Below, one piece after another: positions 8,577 through 17,298 of a stretch of 33,464 bases of DNA (position 1 is its first letter; each line of letters opens with the position of its first letter). Origin of the DNA: Clostridia bacterium (GTDB lineage: Bacteria; Bacillota; Clostridia; Christensenellales; Borkfalkiaceae). Where the stretch lies: positions 1 to 33,464 of the forward strand of contig JAGAJI010000064.1 of NCBI GenBank assembly GCA_017626135.1, written 5' to 3'. A program made the translations under genes and the position numbers. The notes below the pieces were generated by a model. That model was not told where the DNA came from. It did no database searches and saw nothing but the letters and a program-made list of their open reading frames with translations.

Positions 8577-8828
8577 CGCGGTTAGGAACGCAACCTACGG
8601 TTGCTTTTATGGGTCCGGTTCCGCCTTTCGGCGGCGACTGCCGTCGAGGCGCAAGGGTTTTTCTCGGACAGCGTAATGTAGTCGCTATCCTCGGTCACGC
8701 TCACGCCTACCTATCGGCGTTCGCTTATCTCGTCCCTACCAATCGTTATCAACGCTTGGCTTAACGGGCAACTCGTCCTTGCAACCCACCGGGAACTGAG
8801 TTCCCGGACTTCCGATTTGGAGATTATT
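8568..8828 (+). repeat. Hairpin-cluster repeat family A in the proB-proA gap
   Basis: The 252-base gap holds no gene but several small hairpins: AACCGC/GCGGTT round the proB stop, GCAACC-TAC-GGTTGC (8590-8604), CCGCC/GGCGG (8621-8634), an AGCG/CGCT unit near 8670-8685, CGTT-ATC-AACG (8744-8754) and CCGGGAACT-G-AGTTCCCGG (8789-8807). Bases 8611-8659 match 24528-24576 at 47 of 49 positions, and 8659-8778 align with 10254-10370. Paired stem changes between copies indicate conserved structure. Confidence 0.75.
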
Positions 8829-10073
8829 ATGAAAACGACGCTTGAAATTTTACGAAACGCCAAAGGGGCGGCAGGTCGGCTTGCCACGCTCGATACCGCG
8901 GCGAAAAACGCCGCCCTTCTCAAGATGGCGGACGATTTGGAAACGCACGCCGCAGAGATTTTGCAGGCGAACGCCGTTGACCTTGAAAACGCAAAAAATC
9001 GACTTTCCGAAGTGATGCTCGATCGGCTCCGTTTGAACGTTCAACGCATACATGGTATGGCGCAAGGCATTCGCAAAGTCGCCGCCCTCCCCGATCCCGT
9101 CGGCAAAATTTTGGAAGAAACCACCCTGCCGAACGGTCTGATCCTGACCAAAAAGCGAGTCCCTTTGGGCGTCGTCGGCATCATCTACGAAAGCCGTCCC
9201 AACGTCACTTCGGATGCGGGAGCGCTCTGCTTTAAGAGCGGCAACGTATGCGTTTTGCGCGGGGGCAGGGACGCGTTCCAAAGTTCTTTCGCCATCGTGT
9301 CCGTCCTTCGTGAATCCCTTTCCTCGCTCGGTCTGGATCCCGATTTTATTCAAATCGTCGAGGACGTTTCTCGGCAAAGCGCCACGGAGATGATGACGGC
9401 GGTAGGGTACCTCGACGTACTCATTCCCCGAGGGGGCGCAGGACTCATTCGTGCCTGCGTGGAGAACGCGCGCGTGCCCTGTATTCAGACGGGCACGGGC
9501 ATTTGCCATATCTACGTAGACGAGCGTGCGGATTTCGCCAAGGCACTCACGATTATCGAAAACGCCAAAACTTCCCGCCCTTCCGTATGCAACGCCGCGG
9601 AAGTCTGTCTCGTCCACGAGCGGATCGCCAAGGAATTTTTGCCCCTTCTAAAAGAGCGTCTAACGAACCGCGAACAGCCCGTAGAACTGCGTTTAGACGA
9701 AAAGGCTGCCACCATGGTCGAGGGCAAGCTCGCAACCGAGCAGGATTTCGATACGGAATTTTTGGATTATATCCTTGCCGTCAAGGTGGTTTCCTCCCTC
9801 GAAGAAGGGATTGCGCATATCGGGCAACACTCCACCAAACACAGCGATTGTATCGTGAGTGAAGACGGCGCGGCGTGCGAACGATTTGCCCTTTGCGTGG
9901 ACAGCGCGGCGGTCTATATCAACGCGTCCACCCGTTTCACGGACGGCGAAGAATTCGGGAAGGGCTGTGAGATCGGCATTTCCACGCAAAAATTGCACGC
10001 GCGCGGACCTATGGGGTTGGAGGAGCTTTGCTCGTATAAATATATCGTGAAAGGGAACGGGCAGGTGCGATAA
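8829..10073 (+). CDS. proA: Glutamate-5-semialdehyde dehydrogenase (gamma-glutamyl phosphate reductase)
   Basis: ProA reduces gamma-glutamyl phosphate with NADPH to glutamate-5-semialdehyde, the second step of proline synthesis. The 414-residue length is standard. Family blocks seen are LPDPVGKI near residue 90, [21 protein letters not shown] (about 111-131), LRGGRDA, and the catalytic cysteine in [12 protein letters not shown] (about 250-261). The ATG at 8829 has GGAG six bases upstream; a TTG four codons earlier is unlikely because it overlaps that site. It lies 252 bases after proB with repeat DNA between them. The conserved RI-x-GMA segment near residue 74 coincides with a copy of the short palindromic repeat, giving RIHGMA. 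No damage to the enzyme is evident. Confidence 0.97.
   Translation: MKTTLEILRNAKGAAGRLATLDTAAKNAALLKMADDLETHAAEILQANAVDLENAKNRLSEVMLDRLRLNVQRIHGMAQGIRKVAALPDPVGKILEETTLPNGLILTKKRVPLGVVGIIYESRPNVTSDAGALCFKSGNVCVLRGGRDAFQSSFAIVSVLRESLSSLGLDPDFIQIVEDVSRQSATEMMTAVGYLDVLIPRGGAGLIRACVENARVPCIQTGTGICHIYVDERADFAKALTIIENAKTSRPSVCNAAEVCLVHERIAKEFLPLLKERLTNREQPVELRLDEKAATMVEGKLATEQDFDTEFLDYILAVKVVSSLEEGIAHIGQHSTKHSDCIVSEDGAACERFALCVDSAAVYINASTRFTDGEEFGKGCEIGISTQKLHARGPMGLEELCSYKYIVKGNGQVR
9041..9060 (-). repeat. Short palindromic repeat, copy inside proA
   Basis: Minus-strand CCATACCATGTATGCGTTGA, encoding QRIHGMA on the + strand. The position is normally RI-x-GMA in ProA, so the motif may have arisen here by drift rather than insertion. 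Confidence 0.5.
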
Positions 10074-10447
10074 GCGAAGCGGCGCCCTGAACCTCGCAAG
10101 GAACTCAGTTCCTTGATCTCCAACAGGCGCGTTTCTCTATCGCCCCCGTGGGCGATAGAACCGTTACGCGGTTGGGGCGCAACCTGCGGTTGCTTGTTGG
10201 GGGGGGCTTTGTGCGACTTCGTCGCGATGGCTCTGCCATACCGCCAAGGGGCGCTTTCTCGAACAGCGTAATGTGATCGCTATTCTCGGTCACCGTTCGC
10301 GCTCTACATATGCGCTCACTCATCTCGCCCCTACCAAGCATTATCAATGCTTGGCTTAACGGGCAGCTCGTCCCACTACCCCTGCAAGGAACTGAGTTCC
10401 TTGACTTCCAGTCCATACAACCTTGGGTTGCTTATAGGAGAATACTT
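10074..10447 (+). repeat. Hairpin-cluster repeat family A in the proA-proC gap
   Basis: A 374-base geneless spacer packed with hairpins: CAAGGAACT-C-AGTTCCTTG (10097-10115), CTATCGCCC/GGGCGATAG (10137-10158), AACCG/CGGTT, GCAACC-TGC-GGTTGC, AAGCATT-ATC-AATGCTT (about 10336-10352) and CAAGGAACT-G-AGTTCCTTG (10385-10403). The last two match proB-proA gap hairpins but with exchanged base pairs. The repeat ends just before the proC ribosome site (TAGGAG, about 10434). A short homologous hairpin occurs twice here, at both ends. Confidence 0.75.
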
Positions 10448-11245
10448 ATGAAATATTTACTTGGATTTATCGGTTGCGGAAACATGGGCGGCGCGCTCGT
10501 GACCGCCGCGGCAAAAAAAGTACGCCCCGACCAAATCGCCGTATGCGATCGGCACGAAGAAAAATTGCAGGCTTTGGAAACGAGCTTCGGGGTTCTCCGC
10601 GCTTCCGCGGAGGAGATCGCCAAAGAGGCGAAATTCGTCGTGCTCGGGGTCAAACCGCAAGCCATGCAATCTACCCTCTCCCCCATCGCGCAAATTCTTC
10701 GCGAGCGTGACGACGCGATCCTCGTCACCATGGCGGCAGGGCTCTCCATTTCCGCCCTTCGCGACTACGTGCAAAAACCTCTGCCCGTCATTCGTATCAT
10801 GCCGAATACCCCCGTCGCAAGGGGGGCAGGTATGGTTCTGTTCACGACGGACGGCGTTTCCGCCAACGTGAAAACGGAATTTCTGACGGCGTTTTCCAAA
10901 GCGGGGACCTTCGACGAACTCCCCGAAGAAAAAATGGATGCGGGGAGCGCTTTGAGCGGTTGCGGGCCCGCTTTCGTCTACGCGTTTGCGGAGGCGCTCG
11001 CGGACGGGGGCGTAGAGTGTGGACTGACCAGAACGCAGGCGGAGCTTTACGCCGCCCAGACCTTGCTCGGCGCGGCGGAGATGTTGCTCGCCTTCGGTCA
11101 CCCCGCCGATTTGAAAAACGCCGTGTGCTCCCCCGGGGGCACCACGATTGCCGGTATGCACGCTTTGGAAAATTCGGGTTTCCGCGGCGGCGCCATGAGC
11201 GCCGTGCTCGCGGCCTATAAGCGCACTTTGGAATTGAAAAAATAA
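10448..11245 (+). CDS. proC: Pyrroline-5-carboxylate reductase
   Basis: ProC reduces pyrroline-5-carboxylate to proline with NAD(P)H, the last step of the pathway begun by proB and proA. The 265-residue protein has the N-terminal Rossmann loop GFIGCGNMGGAL (about 6-17), VLGVKPQ near residue 71, the RIMPNTPV block (about 117-124) and the C-terminal signature SPGGTTIAGMHALENSGFRGG near residue 227. The ATG at 10448 is preceded by TAGGAG. It is the third gene of the proBAC unit, which ends in a bidirectional terminator 40 bases later. A palindromic-repeat copy lies between stop and terminator. Confidence 0.97.
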   Translation: MKYLLGFIGCGNMGGALVTAAAKKVRPDQIAVCDRHEEKLQALETSFGVLRASAEEIAKEAKFVVLGVKPQAMQSTLSPIAQILRERDDAILVTMAAGLSISALRDYVQKPLPVIRIMPNTPVARGAGMVLFTTDGVSANVKTEFLTAFSKAGTFDELPEEKMDAGSALSGCGPAFVYAFAEALADGGVECGLTRTQAELYAAQTLLGAAEMLLAFGHPADLKNAVCSPGGTTIAGMHALENSGFRGGAMSAVLAAYKRTLELKK

Positions 11246-11249
11246 CCAT

Positions 11250-11270
11250 TCAACGCAGACATGGTATGCC
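11250..11270 (-). repeat. Short palindromic repeat, copy after proC
   Basis: Minus-strand GCATACCATGTCTGCGTTGA, the best intergenic match to the consensus, lying between the proC stop and its terminator. Confidence 0.65.
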
Positions 11271-11285
11271 TGTTTTAAGAAAAAT

Positions 11286-11320
11286 GCCGCGTTTGACTTT
11301 TGTCAAACGCGGCGGTTTTT
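11286..11320. terminator. Bidirectional terminator between proC and the Xre-type gene
   Basis: GCCGCGTTTGAC and GTCAAACGCGGC form a 12-bp perfect stem with a four-base loop. T-runs follow on both strands (GGTTTTT on +, ATTTTTC on -), serving the convergent proBAC and Xre genes. Confidence 0.92.
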
Positions 11321-11336
11321 ATGTGCTATTACAATT

Positions 11337-12152
11337 TTACAACAGGAAAAATTTGAAAATTGCCTTTGCCCAAGTGAGCCACGTCGGCACGTTGCTATCC
11401 AACCATTCCCTGACCACGACTTTATCGGCAGCCGTCAACTCCCCGAGAAAGGTAGCCGCACTCCCGTTTGCCTTGCTCGCCCCGACGGCAAGCATGGCAT
11501 ACGCGTGATCGCCTACCGCGGCGTACTTCCCGATCGCCAACGCCCCCGAAGAGAAACATCCGATAGACAGCGCCCCGAAGGACACGATCCCGAAACTGAT
11601 CGCGCCCGTTGCAAATAAACCGAAGGCAATGCTCCCGACTGCAAGCAATCCGAATGCAAACGTACCCAAGGAAATCAATCCGAGTGCCAACACTCCGATG
11701 GCGAGCACCCCGAAGGACAACAGCCCGAGCGAACACACGCCGCAAGAGAGAAGTCCAATCGTGAATACCCCGCGAGCCTTCAAGCCGATGGCGAAAAAGC
11801 CGTGTGCGTTCCGTCCGATATGGTAAAGAGGCATACCGAAAATGGTTTTTTCGCTCTTTCGCTCTTTGAAATGCCTCCTTAAAAATCCCAAAATATTTTC
11901 CGATTCCTTGTCATTTGAAGGGGGTATGGTCGAGTTCACGCCGTTTTTCTCCAAAATTTCGTCGTTCAAAAGATAATCCATCGAGCAGGAAAAGAGCTTT
12001 CCTATCCGTACCAACTTTTCCGTCTCGGGGTAAGCGATATCCGATTCCCACTTACTGATGGATTGACGAGATACCTCTAAAATATCCGCAAGCTGTTCCT
12101 GCGTGTAGTTATTTTCCTTTCTGAGCTTTGCCAGCTTTTCACCAAACGTCAT
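11337..12152 (-). CDS. Xre-family helix-turn-helix protein with a C-terminal five-residue repeat domain
   Basis: The 271-residue protein starts with a Cro/C1-type helix-turn-helix (residues about 5-60: LAKLRKENNYTQEQLADILEVSRQSISKWE), so it should bind DNA. A short linker (about 65-117) follows. Residues about 118-212 are nineteen uninterrupted five-residue units of the form G-x-phi-[A/S]-phi, for example GLLSF, GVLAI, GVLAL, GLISL, GTFAF. The exact period of five and the alternating small and hydrophobic positions resemble a pentapeptide-repeat beta-helix, but the D/N of classic A(D/N)LXX repeats is missing. The domain could instead associate with the membrane. The C-terminal 59 residues have no recognised motif. 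The ATG at 12152 has AAAGGAG upstream; an in-frame start at 12236 is less likely. It stands alone, convergent with proC. Target unknown. Confidence 0.8.
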   Translation of the reverse strand: MTFGEKLAKLRKENNYTQEQLADILEVSRQSISKWESDIAYPETEKLVRIGKLFSCSMDYLLNDEILEKNGVNSTIPPSNDKESENILGFLRRHFKERKSEKTIFGMPLYHIGRNAHGFFAIGLKARGVFTIGLLSCGVCSLGLLSFGVLAIGVLALGLISLGTFAFGLLAVGSIAFGLFATGAISFGIVSFGALSIGCFSSGALAIGKYAAVGDHAYAMLAVGASKANGSAATFLGELTAADKVVVREWLDSNVPTWLTWAKAIFKFFLL

Positions 12153-12274
12153 ACTCTGACTCCTTTCGTTTTTCTTGCCCCTATTATACCGCAATCGCGA
12201 AAAAAACGCCACCGCTTTGCGCGTTCTTTTTGTCAACTTTGGGTTGCGTTTTATAGTTTTATCTCTTAAATACT

Positions 12275-12306
12275 CAAAAAGAGTACCCCGTAGGATACTC
12301 TTTTCT
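12275..12306 (-). terminator. Terminator after alaS
   Basis: AAAAGAGTA and TACTCTTTT form a stem around a ten-base loop, followed on the minus strand by a T-run. It lies 17 bases beyond the alaS stop and shows that the short alaS ends where its transcript ends. Confidence 0.75.
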
Positions 12307-12322
12307 TTCTTTGTAGCATGGA

Positions 12323-14143
12323 TTACAACAACACCGCTTTAATTCTGCGAATACCCGAACCACAGCTCTGTTCTTTCTGGATCTTAAACGTGCCGAGTTT
12401 ACCCGTCGACTCCACGTGCGGTCCGCCGCAGATCTCCTTGGAGAAGTCCCCGATCGTGTACGTTTTGACGACTTCGCCGTACTTGCTTTCGAACAAGCCC
12501 GTGAACCCTTCCGCCTTCGCTTCTTCCAACGAGAGCTCCTTCATCACGACGGGAATATCCGCCTTGATGACTTCGTTGACCATGTCCTCGACCGCCTTGA
12601 TCTGTTCCGCCGTCATGGGCTGAGGCAGGTTGAAGTCGAAACGCAATCTCTCTTCGGTGATGTTCGAGCCCTTCTGATTGACGTCGGGCGAGCACACCTT
12701 CTTGAGCGCCGCGTGGAGCAAGTGCGTTGCCGTATGGAGCGCCGTCGTCGCCTCCTTGTGGTCGGCGAGCCCGCAGGCAAACTTGCCCTCGCTCCCCGTC
12801 TTACTCTTCGCCTGGTGTTCTTCAAACGCCGCCTTGTACCCGTCGAGGTCGACTTCAAAGCCGCGTTCCTTCGCCATTTCGGCCGTAATTTCTACGGGGA
12901 AACCGTAGGTATCGTACAGGTGGAACGCCTGCTTGCCGTTGATCTTCTTTTCGGGCACGTAGGCAGGATCCTTTTGCGCCATAAACGCATTCTTGCGCTC
13001 GATACCGCTCAAACATTTTTCAAATTCCTTCAAGCCCTGTTGCAAGGTCTTGTTGAACTTCGCCTCTTCTTTGCAAAGCTCCTCTTCGATCTTCGCCTTG
13101 TTGATGACGAGCTCGGGATATACGCCCTTGTACTCCTCGATGAACGCCTCGGAAATCTTCGCAAGGCTCCCTTCGGGCAGGTTGATCTTTCTTCCGTAGC
13201 GCACCGCGCGGCGGATGATTCTGCGCAAGATGTAGCCCTGATCGGTGTTGGAAGGTACGATCCCCTTTTCGTCGCCGAGCATGAAGGTTGCCGTTCTCGT
13301 ATGGTCGAGCAACACGCGGAAGGACTTGGTCACTTCCTCGCTTTCGCCGTATGCCTTGCCCGTAAGCTCGGCAATGACTTTAATGGCGTTTTCAAACAAG
13401 TCCGTTTCGTAGACGCTGGACTTACCGCCCAGCACGCAGAGCGCACGTTCCAAGCCCATGCCCGTATCTACGTTCTTCTGCGTAAGTTCCGTATACGAAC
13501 CGTCCGCCTGCTTGTTGAAACGCATGAACACGTCGTTCCAGATTTCGAGGAAGGCGCCGCAACTACAATCGGGATTGCAGGTGGGCGAGCACTTGGGCTT
13601 GCGAATGACGAACATTTCAGTGTCCGTACCGCAGGGACCGGTCAAGCCGGCAGGACCCCACCAGTTGTTTTCACGGGGCATGAAGTAGATGTTTTCCTTC
13701 TTGATGCCCGCCTCTTCCCAAAGCTTCGCCGTTTCGTCGTCGCGGGGCAAAGTGTCGTCGCCGCCAAAGACGGTCACGGCAAGGTTTTCCGCAGGAATGT
13801 TCAGATATTTTTCCCCCGTGAGGAACTCGTAACTCCAAGGGATCATCTCCTTTTTGAAATAGTCGCCAAGCGACCAGTTGCCGAGCATTTCAAAGAAGGT
13901 ACAATGCCGTTCGTCGCCCACGTCGTCGATATCCCCCGTACGCACGCATTTCTGCACGTCGGTGAGGCGGTTGCCCGCAGGGTGCTTTTCCCCGAGCAAA
14001 TAGGGCACGAGGGGGTGCATACCTGCCGTCGTGAACAGGACGGTGGGGTCGTTTTCGGGAATCAGGGACGCGGAGGGAATGACTTTATGCCCGCGATCCT
14101 TAAAAAAGTTCAGATATAATTCTCTTAATTCTTTTGCTTTCAT
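12323..14143 (-). CDS. alaS: Alanine--tRNA ligase, short form lacking the C-terminal domain
   Basis: AlaRS charges tRNA-Ala with alanine and edits mischarged Ser/Gly. The 606-residue protein has the class II catalytic core (ASLIPENDPTVLFTTAGMHPLVPYLLGEKHPAG, FFEMLGNWSLGDYF), the tRNA-recognition region, and the editing domain with zinc/catalytic residues in HTATH (about 470-474) and EICGGPHVEST (about 571-580). It stops right after GSGIRRIKAVLL, so the DHHA1/C-Ala domain of the usual 870-880-residue enzyme is missing. This is not a frameshift: a terminator follows at once and no remnant of the domain lies downstream. A naturally short AlaRS group of about 590-600 residues is known, and this fits it. 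It has its own strong promoter. Start ATG is preceded by AAGGAAAACG. Confidence 0.95.
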   Translation of the reverse strand: MKAKELRELYLNFFKDRGHKVIPSASLIPENDPTVLFTTAGMHPLVPYLLGEKHPAGNRLTDVQKCVRTGDIDDVGDERHCTFFEMLGNWSLGDYFKKEMIPWSYEFLTGEKYLNIPAENLAVTVFGGDDTLPRDDETAKLWEEAGIKKENIYFMPRENNWWGPAGLTGPCGTDTEMFVIRKPKCSPTCNPDCSCGAFLEIWNDVFMRFNKQADGSYTELTQKNVDTGMGLERALCVLGGKSSVYETDLFENAIKVIAELTGKAYGESEEVTKSFRVLLDHTRTATFMLGDEKGIVPSNTDQGYILRRIIRRAVRYGRKINLPEGSLAKISEAFIEEYKGVYPELVINKAKIEEELCKEEAKFNKTLQQGLKEFEKCLSGIERKNAFMAQKDPAYVPEKKINGKQAFHLYDTYGFPVEITAEMAKERGFEVDLDGYKAAFEEHQAKSKTGSEGKFACGLADHKEATTALHTATHLLHAALKKVCSPDVNQKGSNITEERLRFDFNLPQPMTAEQIKAVEDMVNEVIKADIPVVMKELSLEEAKAEGFTGLFESKYGEVVKTYTIGDFSKEICGGPHVESTGKLGTFKIQKEQSCGSGIRRIKAVLL

Positions 14144-14181
14144 AATCGTTTTCCTTATTGTTGAATGTTGATAACTCTTTC

Positions 14182-14210
14182 ATTATATACGCACGCGCGC
14201 ATTTTGTCAA
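14182..14210 (-). promoter_or_regulatory. Promoter for alaS
   Basis: Minus-strand TTGACA (14205-14210), 17-base spacer, TATAAT (14182-14187): a full consensus match. The leader to the ATG is about 32 bases, so there is no room for a T-box. Confidence 0.92.
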
Positions 14211-14241
14211 GCAATCAAGAGGGGCAGGATAAAAAATACTT

Positions 14242-15084
14242 TTATTTTACGCCGATTGCCGACAATACTTCCCCCGTTTTCTGTCCTTCGTAGGTAAAAC
14301 GGAGTGCTCCTACGGGGAAGGGGACTTCCTCGCAACCGTTTAATCTGATCAGCCGTTGATTTTTTGCAAGCCTGTCCCTCGAACCCTCGATCGAATTTCT
14401 CAGCGCCGCCCTTTGGATTTTCTCTGTATTCGCGAGCAAATTCTCCAAGCTTTCAAACTCGTTCAAAAGCTTCGCCGCCGTCTTCATTCCAACCATGGGC
14501 ACCCCCTTTACGTTGTCGGCGGTGTCCCCGACGAGGGATTTGAAGTCGGCGTAACGGCTCGCGCTCACCCCGAATTTCTCCCGCACGTACCCTTCGTCGC
14601 AAAGGAGGGTGTTCTCCCCTCGGTAACGCAGGACGCAGGTGTTCGGATCGACGAGTTGGAAAAAGTCGCTGTCGAAAGAGGAGACGACCACCTGCATATT
14701 CGCTCTGTTTTGCAGGGCGTAGGCGGCGATCACGTCGTCCGTTTCGCAAGTCCTCGTCTCCGTATGCGCGATTTTAAGGTAGTCGAGCGCGGCGTAGATA
14801 TCGGGGAGTTGACAAAAGGGCGTCTCCTCCTCCGCCATTTCCGAGTAGTCGGGGCGGTTGGCTTTGTACGCTTCGTCAATCGCCTTTCGCTCGTTTTCGC
14901 ACTCGCCGTCGAAGAGGACGAGCATATGGGTAGGCTCCGTCATTTTGAGAATTTTGAGGAGCGCGCCGACGAATCCGAGGGTACCATGTATGAGTTTACC
15001 GCTCTTTCCCACGATGCGCGCAGGCATTCCGTAGAACATCTGGAACAGGAGATTGCTCCCGTCCACGAGCAACAATTTGTCCAT
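14242..15084 (-). CDS. Stand-alone 5'-3' exonuclease/flap-endonuclease domain protein
   Basis: The 280-residue protein matches the 5'-nuclease (FEN/ExoIX) half of DNA polymerase I without any polymerase domain. Seen are LLLVDGSNLLFQMFYG (about 4-19), VLFDGE (about 56-61) with a following KAIDEAYKANR block, the metal-binding cluster ETDDVIAAYA (about 113-122), SSFDSDFFQLV (about 133-143) and the helix-hairpin-helix-like SLVGDTADNVKGVPMVGMKTAAKLL region (about 184-208). It likely acts on RNA primers or flaps in replication and repair. The ATG follows the cysS stop by one base with no clear ribosome site, implying translational coupling to cysS. A palindromic-repeat copy lies in the frame (HGTLG). 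Confidence 0.9.
   Translation of the reverse strand: MDKLLLVDGSNLLFQMFYGMPARIVGKSGKLIHGTLGFVGALLKILKMTEPTHMLVLFDGECENERKAIDEAYKANRPDYSEMAEEETPFCQLPDIYAALDYLKIAHTETRTCETDDVIAAYALQNRANMQVVVSSFDSDFFQLVDPNTCVLRYRGENTLLCDEGYVREKFGVSASRYADFKSLVGDTADNVKGVPMVGMKTAAKLLNEFESLENLLANTEKIQRAALRNSIEGSRDRLAKNQRLIRLNGCEEVPFPVGALRFTYEGQKTGEVLSAIGVK
14979..14997 (+). repeat. Short palindromic repeat, diverged copy inside the exonuclease gene
   Basis: GGGTACCATGTATGAGTTT; keeps GGTACCATGTATG but not the GCGTTGA arm. Within the coding region on the opposite strand. Confidence 0.4.
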
Positions 15085-15085
15085 C

Positions 15086-16534
15086 TTACAGCTTGGTCAA
15101 CTCGTAGCCCGTCTTGCTGTCCTTGACGGCGTAGCCCAGCTCGGCGAGCTTGGCGCGGAGTTCGTCGCTCTTCGCCCAGTCGCGGTTGGTGCGCGCCGCC
15201 CAGCGCTCTTCGGCAATCGCCTGCACTTCGGCAGGGATATCGCTCGCGTTCTTTTCTTCGTACCAAGCCACGTATTCTTCCGCTTTCTGCTTGAACAAGC
15301 CCAGAAGTCCGTACGTCTTGCGGATCTGCAACGCCGCCGAGAGCGCGATAAACATCGCCCCCGAATTTCCCTCGGCAAGGTATTTCTTGATTTCCTTGAA
15401 ATAGCCGAACAGGTTGGACAGGGCGAGCGCCGTGTTGAAGTCGTCGCTCATGCAGGCGTTGAACTCGCCATCGATTTTCTCCGCATACGCAGCGGCGGCG
15501 TCGAGTTCTTCGGGGGAGATCTGCCACTCGATTCCCTTCATCTTCCACATGACTTTCTCGATGACGGCAAGCACTTTGTAAAATTCGTAAAGGTGCTTTT
15601 CCGCTTCGGGGAAGAGGGTGTCCGTCACGTTGATGTCGTTACGGTAGTTGGTTTCGAGCAGCGCAAACTTCACCGCCTCGTCCGAATACTTATCCAACAA
15701 ATCGTTCAAAAGCAGACTGTTGCCCAAGGACTTGCTCATCTTCTGTCCGTTGACTTTGATGAGTCCGTTGTGCGTCCAGTATTTGACGAACTGCTTGCCC
15801 GTGAGCGCTTCCGTCTGCGCGATCTCGTTCTCGTGATGGGGGAAGATGAGATCCCTGCCGCCGCCGTGGATATCGATCTGATCCCCGAACGCCGTGCGGT
15901 TCATCGCCGAGCACTCGATATGCCAGCCCGGTCTGCCCTTGCCCCAAGGGGAATCCCAACAAATTTCCCCGGGTTTCGCACTCTTCCAAAGGGCGAAGTC
16001 GTAGGCGTTCTTCTTCTCCTCGTCGTTGTCCACGCGCACGCCGTCGAGCGCGTCCTCGATGTTGCGGTTGGAGAGCTGCCCGTAGGCGGGATAGGACGCC
16101 ACGTCGAAGTACACGTCGCCGTTCTTGGTCGCGTACGCGTGTCCCTTTTCGATGAGCGCAGACACGAAGTCGATGATGTTTTGGATATTTTCCGTCGCTT
16201 TCAGCCACACGTCGGGGTCGTCCACGTGGAATCTGTCCATCGCCGCGTTGATGTTTTCAATCATCTTTTCGGCGTACTCGTCGGCGGGGATCCCCGTCTC
16301 GTGGGATTTGGCGATGATTTTATCGTCCACGTCCGTGTAATTGCGGGCGTACGTCACGTCGTAGCCGAGCTTTTTGAGGTACTTGCGCATGATATCGTAG
16401 ATGAGCGCCTGATAGGCGTGCCCGATATGCGCCTCGCCCGATACGGTGATGCCGCACGCGTACATTTTGACTTTGTTGCCTTCCAAGGGAATAAATTCTT
16501 CCTTCCGCTTGGTCAAAGAGTTGTAAATTTTCAT
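15086..16534 (-). CDS. cysS: Cysteine--tRNA ligase
   Basis: CysRS charges tRNA-Cys. The 482-residue class I synthetase has zinc ligand Cys27 in [17 protein letters not shown], the HIGH motif (about 36-39), further zinc ligands in WHIECSAM (Cys about 208) and FPHHENE (about 231-237), and KMSKS (about 265-269). Length is typical. Start ATG at 16534 has AGGAGATAGATC before it and lies 13 bases after the cysE stop. It is the second gene of a T-box(Cys)-cysE-cysS-exonuclease unit, so one cysteine-sensing leader controls both synthesis and charging of cysteine. Confidence 0.98.
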   Translation of the reverse strand: MKIYNSLTKRKEEFIPLEGNKVKMYACGITVSGEAHIGHAYQALIYDIMRKYLKKLGYDVTYARNYTDVDDKIIAKSHETGIPADEYAEKMIENINAAMDRFHVDDPDVWLKATENIQNIIDFVSALIEKGHAYATKNGDVYFDVASYPAYGQLSNRNIEDALDGVRVDNDEEKKNAYDFALWKSAKPGEICWDSPWGKGRPGWHIECSAMNRTAFGDQIDIHGGGRDLIFPHHENEIAQTEALTGKQFVKYWTHNGLIKVNGQKMSKSLGNSLLLNDLLDKYSDEAVKFALLETNYRNDINVTDTLFPEAEKHLYEFYKVLAVIEKVMWKMKGIEWQISPEELDAAAAYAEKIDGEFNACMSDDFNTALALSNLFGYFKEIKKYLAEGNSGAMFIALSAALQIRKTYGLLGLFKQKAEEYVAWYEEKNASDIPAEVQAIAEERWAARTNRDWAKSDELRAKLAELGYAVKDSKTGYELTKL

Positions 16535-16547
16535 GATCTATCTCCTG

Positions 16548-17249
16548 TTATTTTTCTTCCTTATTTTCGCTTTTCGTTGCGTCAACGCAGACATGGGTGC
16601 CCCCTTTCTTCTTTTGGGCGAGTTCTTCCTCCGCCTTTTGCGCCGCCTCAATGGCGAGCTCTTCCCGCATTTCGTGGGACAGAGCGACTACGCCGCAAAT
16701 GCCCGAATGGGTGGGGGCTTCGCCCTCGGGCGTGCGGATCCGAACGATTCGCCCGGGGACGCCGACGACGGTGGCGTACGGGGGCACTTCCTTCAAAACG
16801 ACCGCGCCTGCGCCGATCTTCGCGCCCTTGCCCACGGTAAAGCCGCCGAGCACCTTCGCACCCGCGGAAATCACGACGTCCTCCATGATCGTAGGGTGCC
16901 GCTTGCCGCGCTCCTTTCCCGTGCCGCCGAGGGTCACGCCCTGATAGATAACGGTGCCCTTATGCACTTCGGCGGTCTCCCCGATGACCACGCCCATGCC
17001 GTGATCGATGAACACGCCGCCCTCGATTTTGGCGGCGGGATGGATCTCGATCCCCGTGAAAAATCTTGCAAGCTGACTGAGTATTCTTGCAATCAGTTTG
17101 AGCTTGATCCTGTGAAAAAAATGCGCCACTCGGTGCCACGATAAGGCGTGCACACCCGAATAGGTGAGCAAAATTTCAAAGCTGTTGCGAGCCGCCGGGT
17201 CGTTTTGCTTTGCCGCCTTGATATCCGCCCGTAAATTTCGAAACCACAT
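16548..17249 (-). CDS. cysE: Serine O-acetyltransferase
   Basis: CysE acetylates serine with acetyl-CoA to O-acetylserine, the committed step of cysteine synthesis. The 233-residue protein begins MWFRNLRADIKAAKQNDPAARN, then SWHRVAHFF (about 39-47), followed by a left-handed beta-helix with the catalytic GVFIDHGMGVVIGETAEV block (about 76-93), YQGVTLGGTGKERGKRHPT and VVGVPGRIV. The ATG at 17249 has an AGGAGG-type site directly before it; a longer in-frame start at 17342 would lie in the T-box terminator. The C-terminal tail (about 185-233) is longer than in typical short CysE and ends in Lys/Glu-rich sequence. Part of that tail, GTHVCVDA, is encoded by a palindromic-repeat copy. It is first in the cysE-cysS unit. 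Confidence 0.96.
   Translation of the reverse strand: MWFRNLRADIKAAKQNDPAARNSFEILLTYSGVHALSWHRVAHFFHRIKLKLIARILSQLARFFTGIEIHPAAKIEGGVFIDHGMGVVIGETAEVHKGTVIYQGVTLGGTGKERGKRHPTIMEDVVISAGAKVLGGFTVGKGAKIGAGAVVLKEVPPYATVVGVPGRIVRIRTPEGEAPTHSGICGVVALSHEMREELAIEAAQKAEEELAQKKKGGTHVCVDATKSENKEEK
16582..16602 (-). repeat. Short palindromic repeat, copy in the cysE 3' end
   Basis: Minus-strand GGCACCCATGTCTGCGTTGA encodes GTHVCVDA near the CysE C terminus, a variable tail where insertion would be tolerated. Confidence 0.6.
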
Positions 17250-17298
17250 AGAACCTCCTTCGCACCCTATTGCAAAACGGGGATCCCCGTATCCTTTC

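Noticed and set aside
8817..8828. TTG start four codons upstream for proA
   Set aside because: The TTG overlaps the GGAG ribosome site that correctly serves the ATG at 8829.
12237..12322. alaS as a frameshifted or truncated pseudogene
   Set aside because: The 86 bases after the stop hold a terminator and no trace of the missing domain in any frame; the short form is a known variant.
12416..14119. 567-codon + strand frame opposite alaS
   Set aside because: Shadow of the AlaRS gene; no independent evidence.
15053..16840. 595-codon + strand frame opposite cysS and cysE
   Set aside because: Antisense to two certain genes, and spans their junction without any signal of its own.
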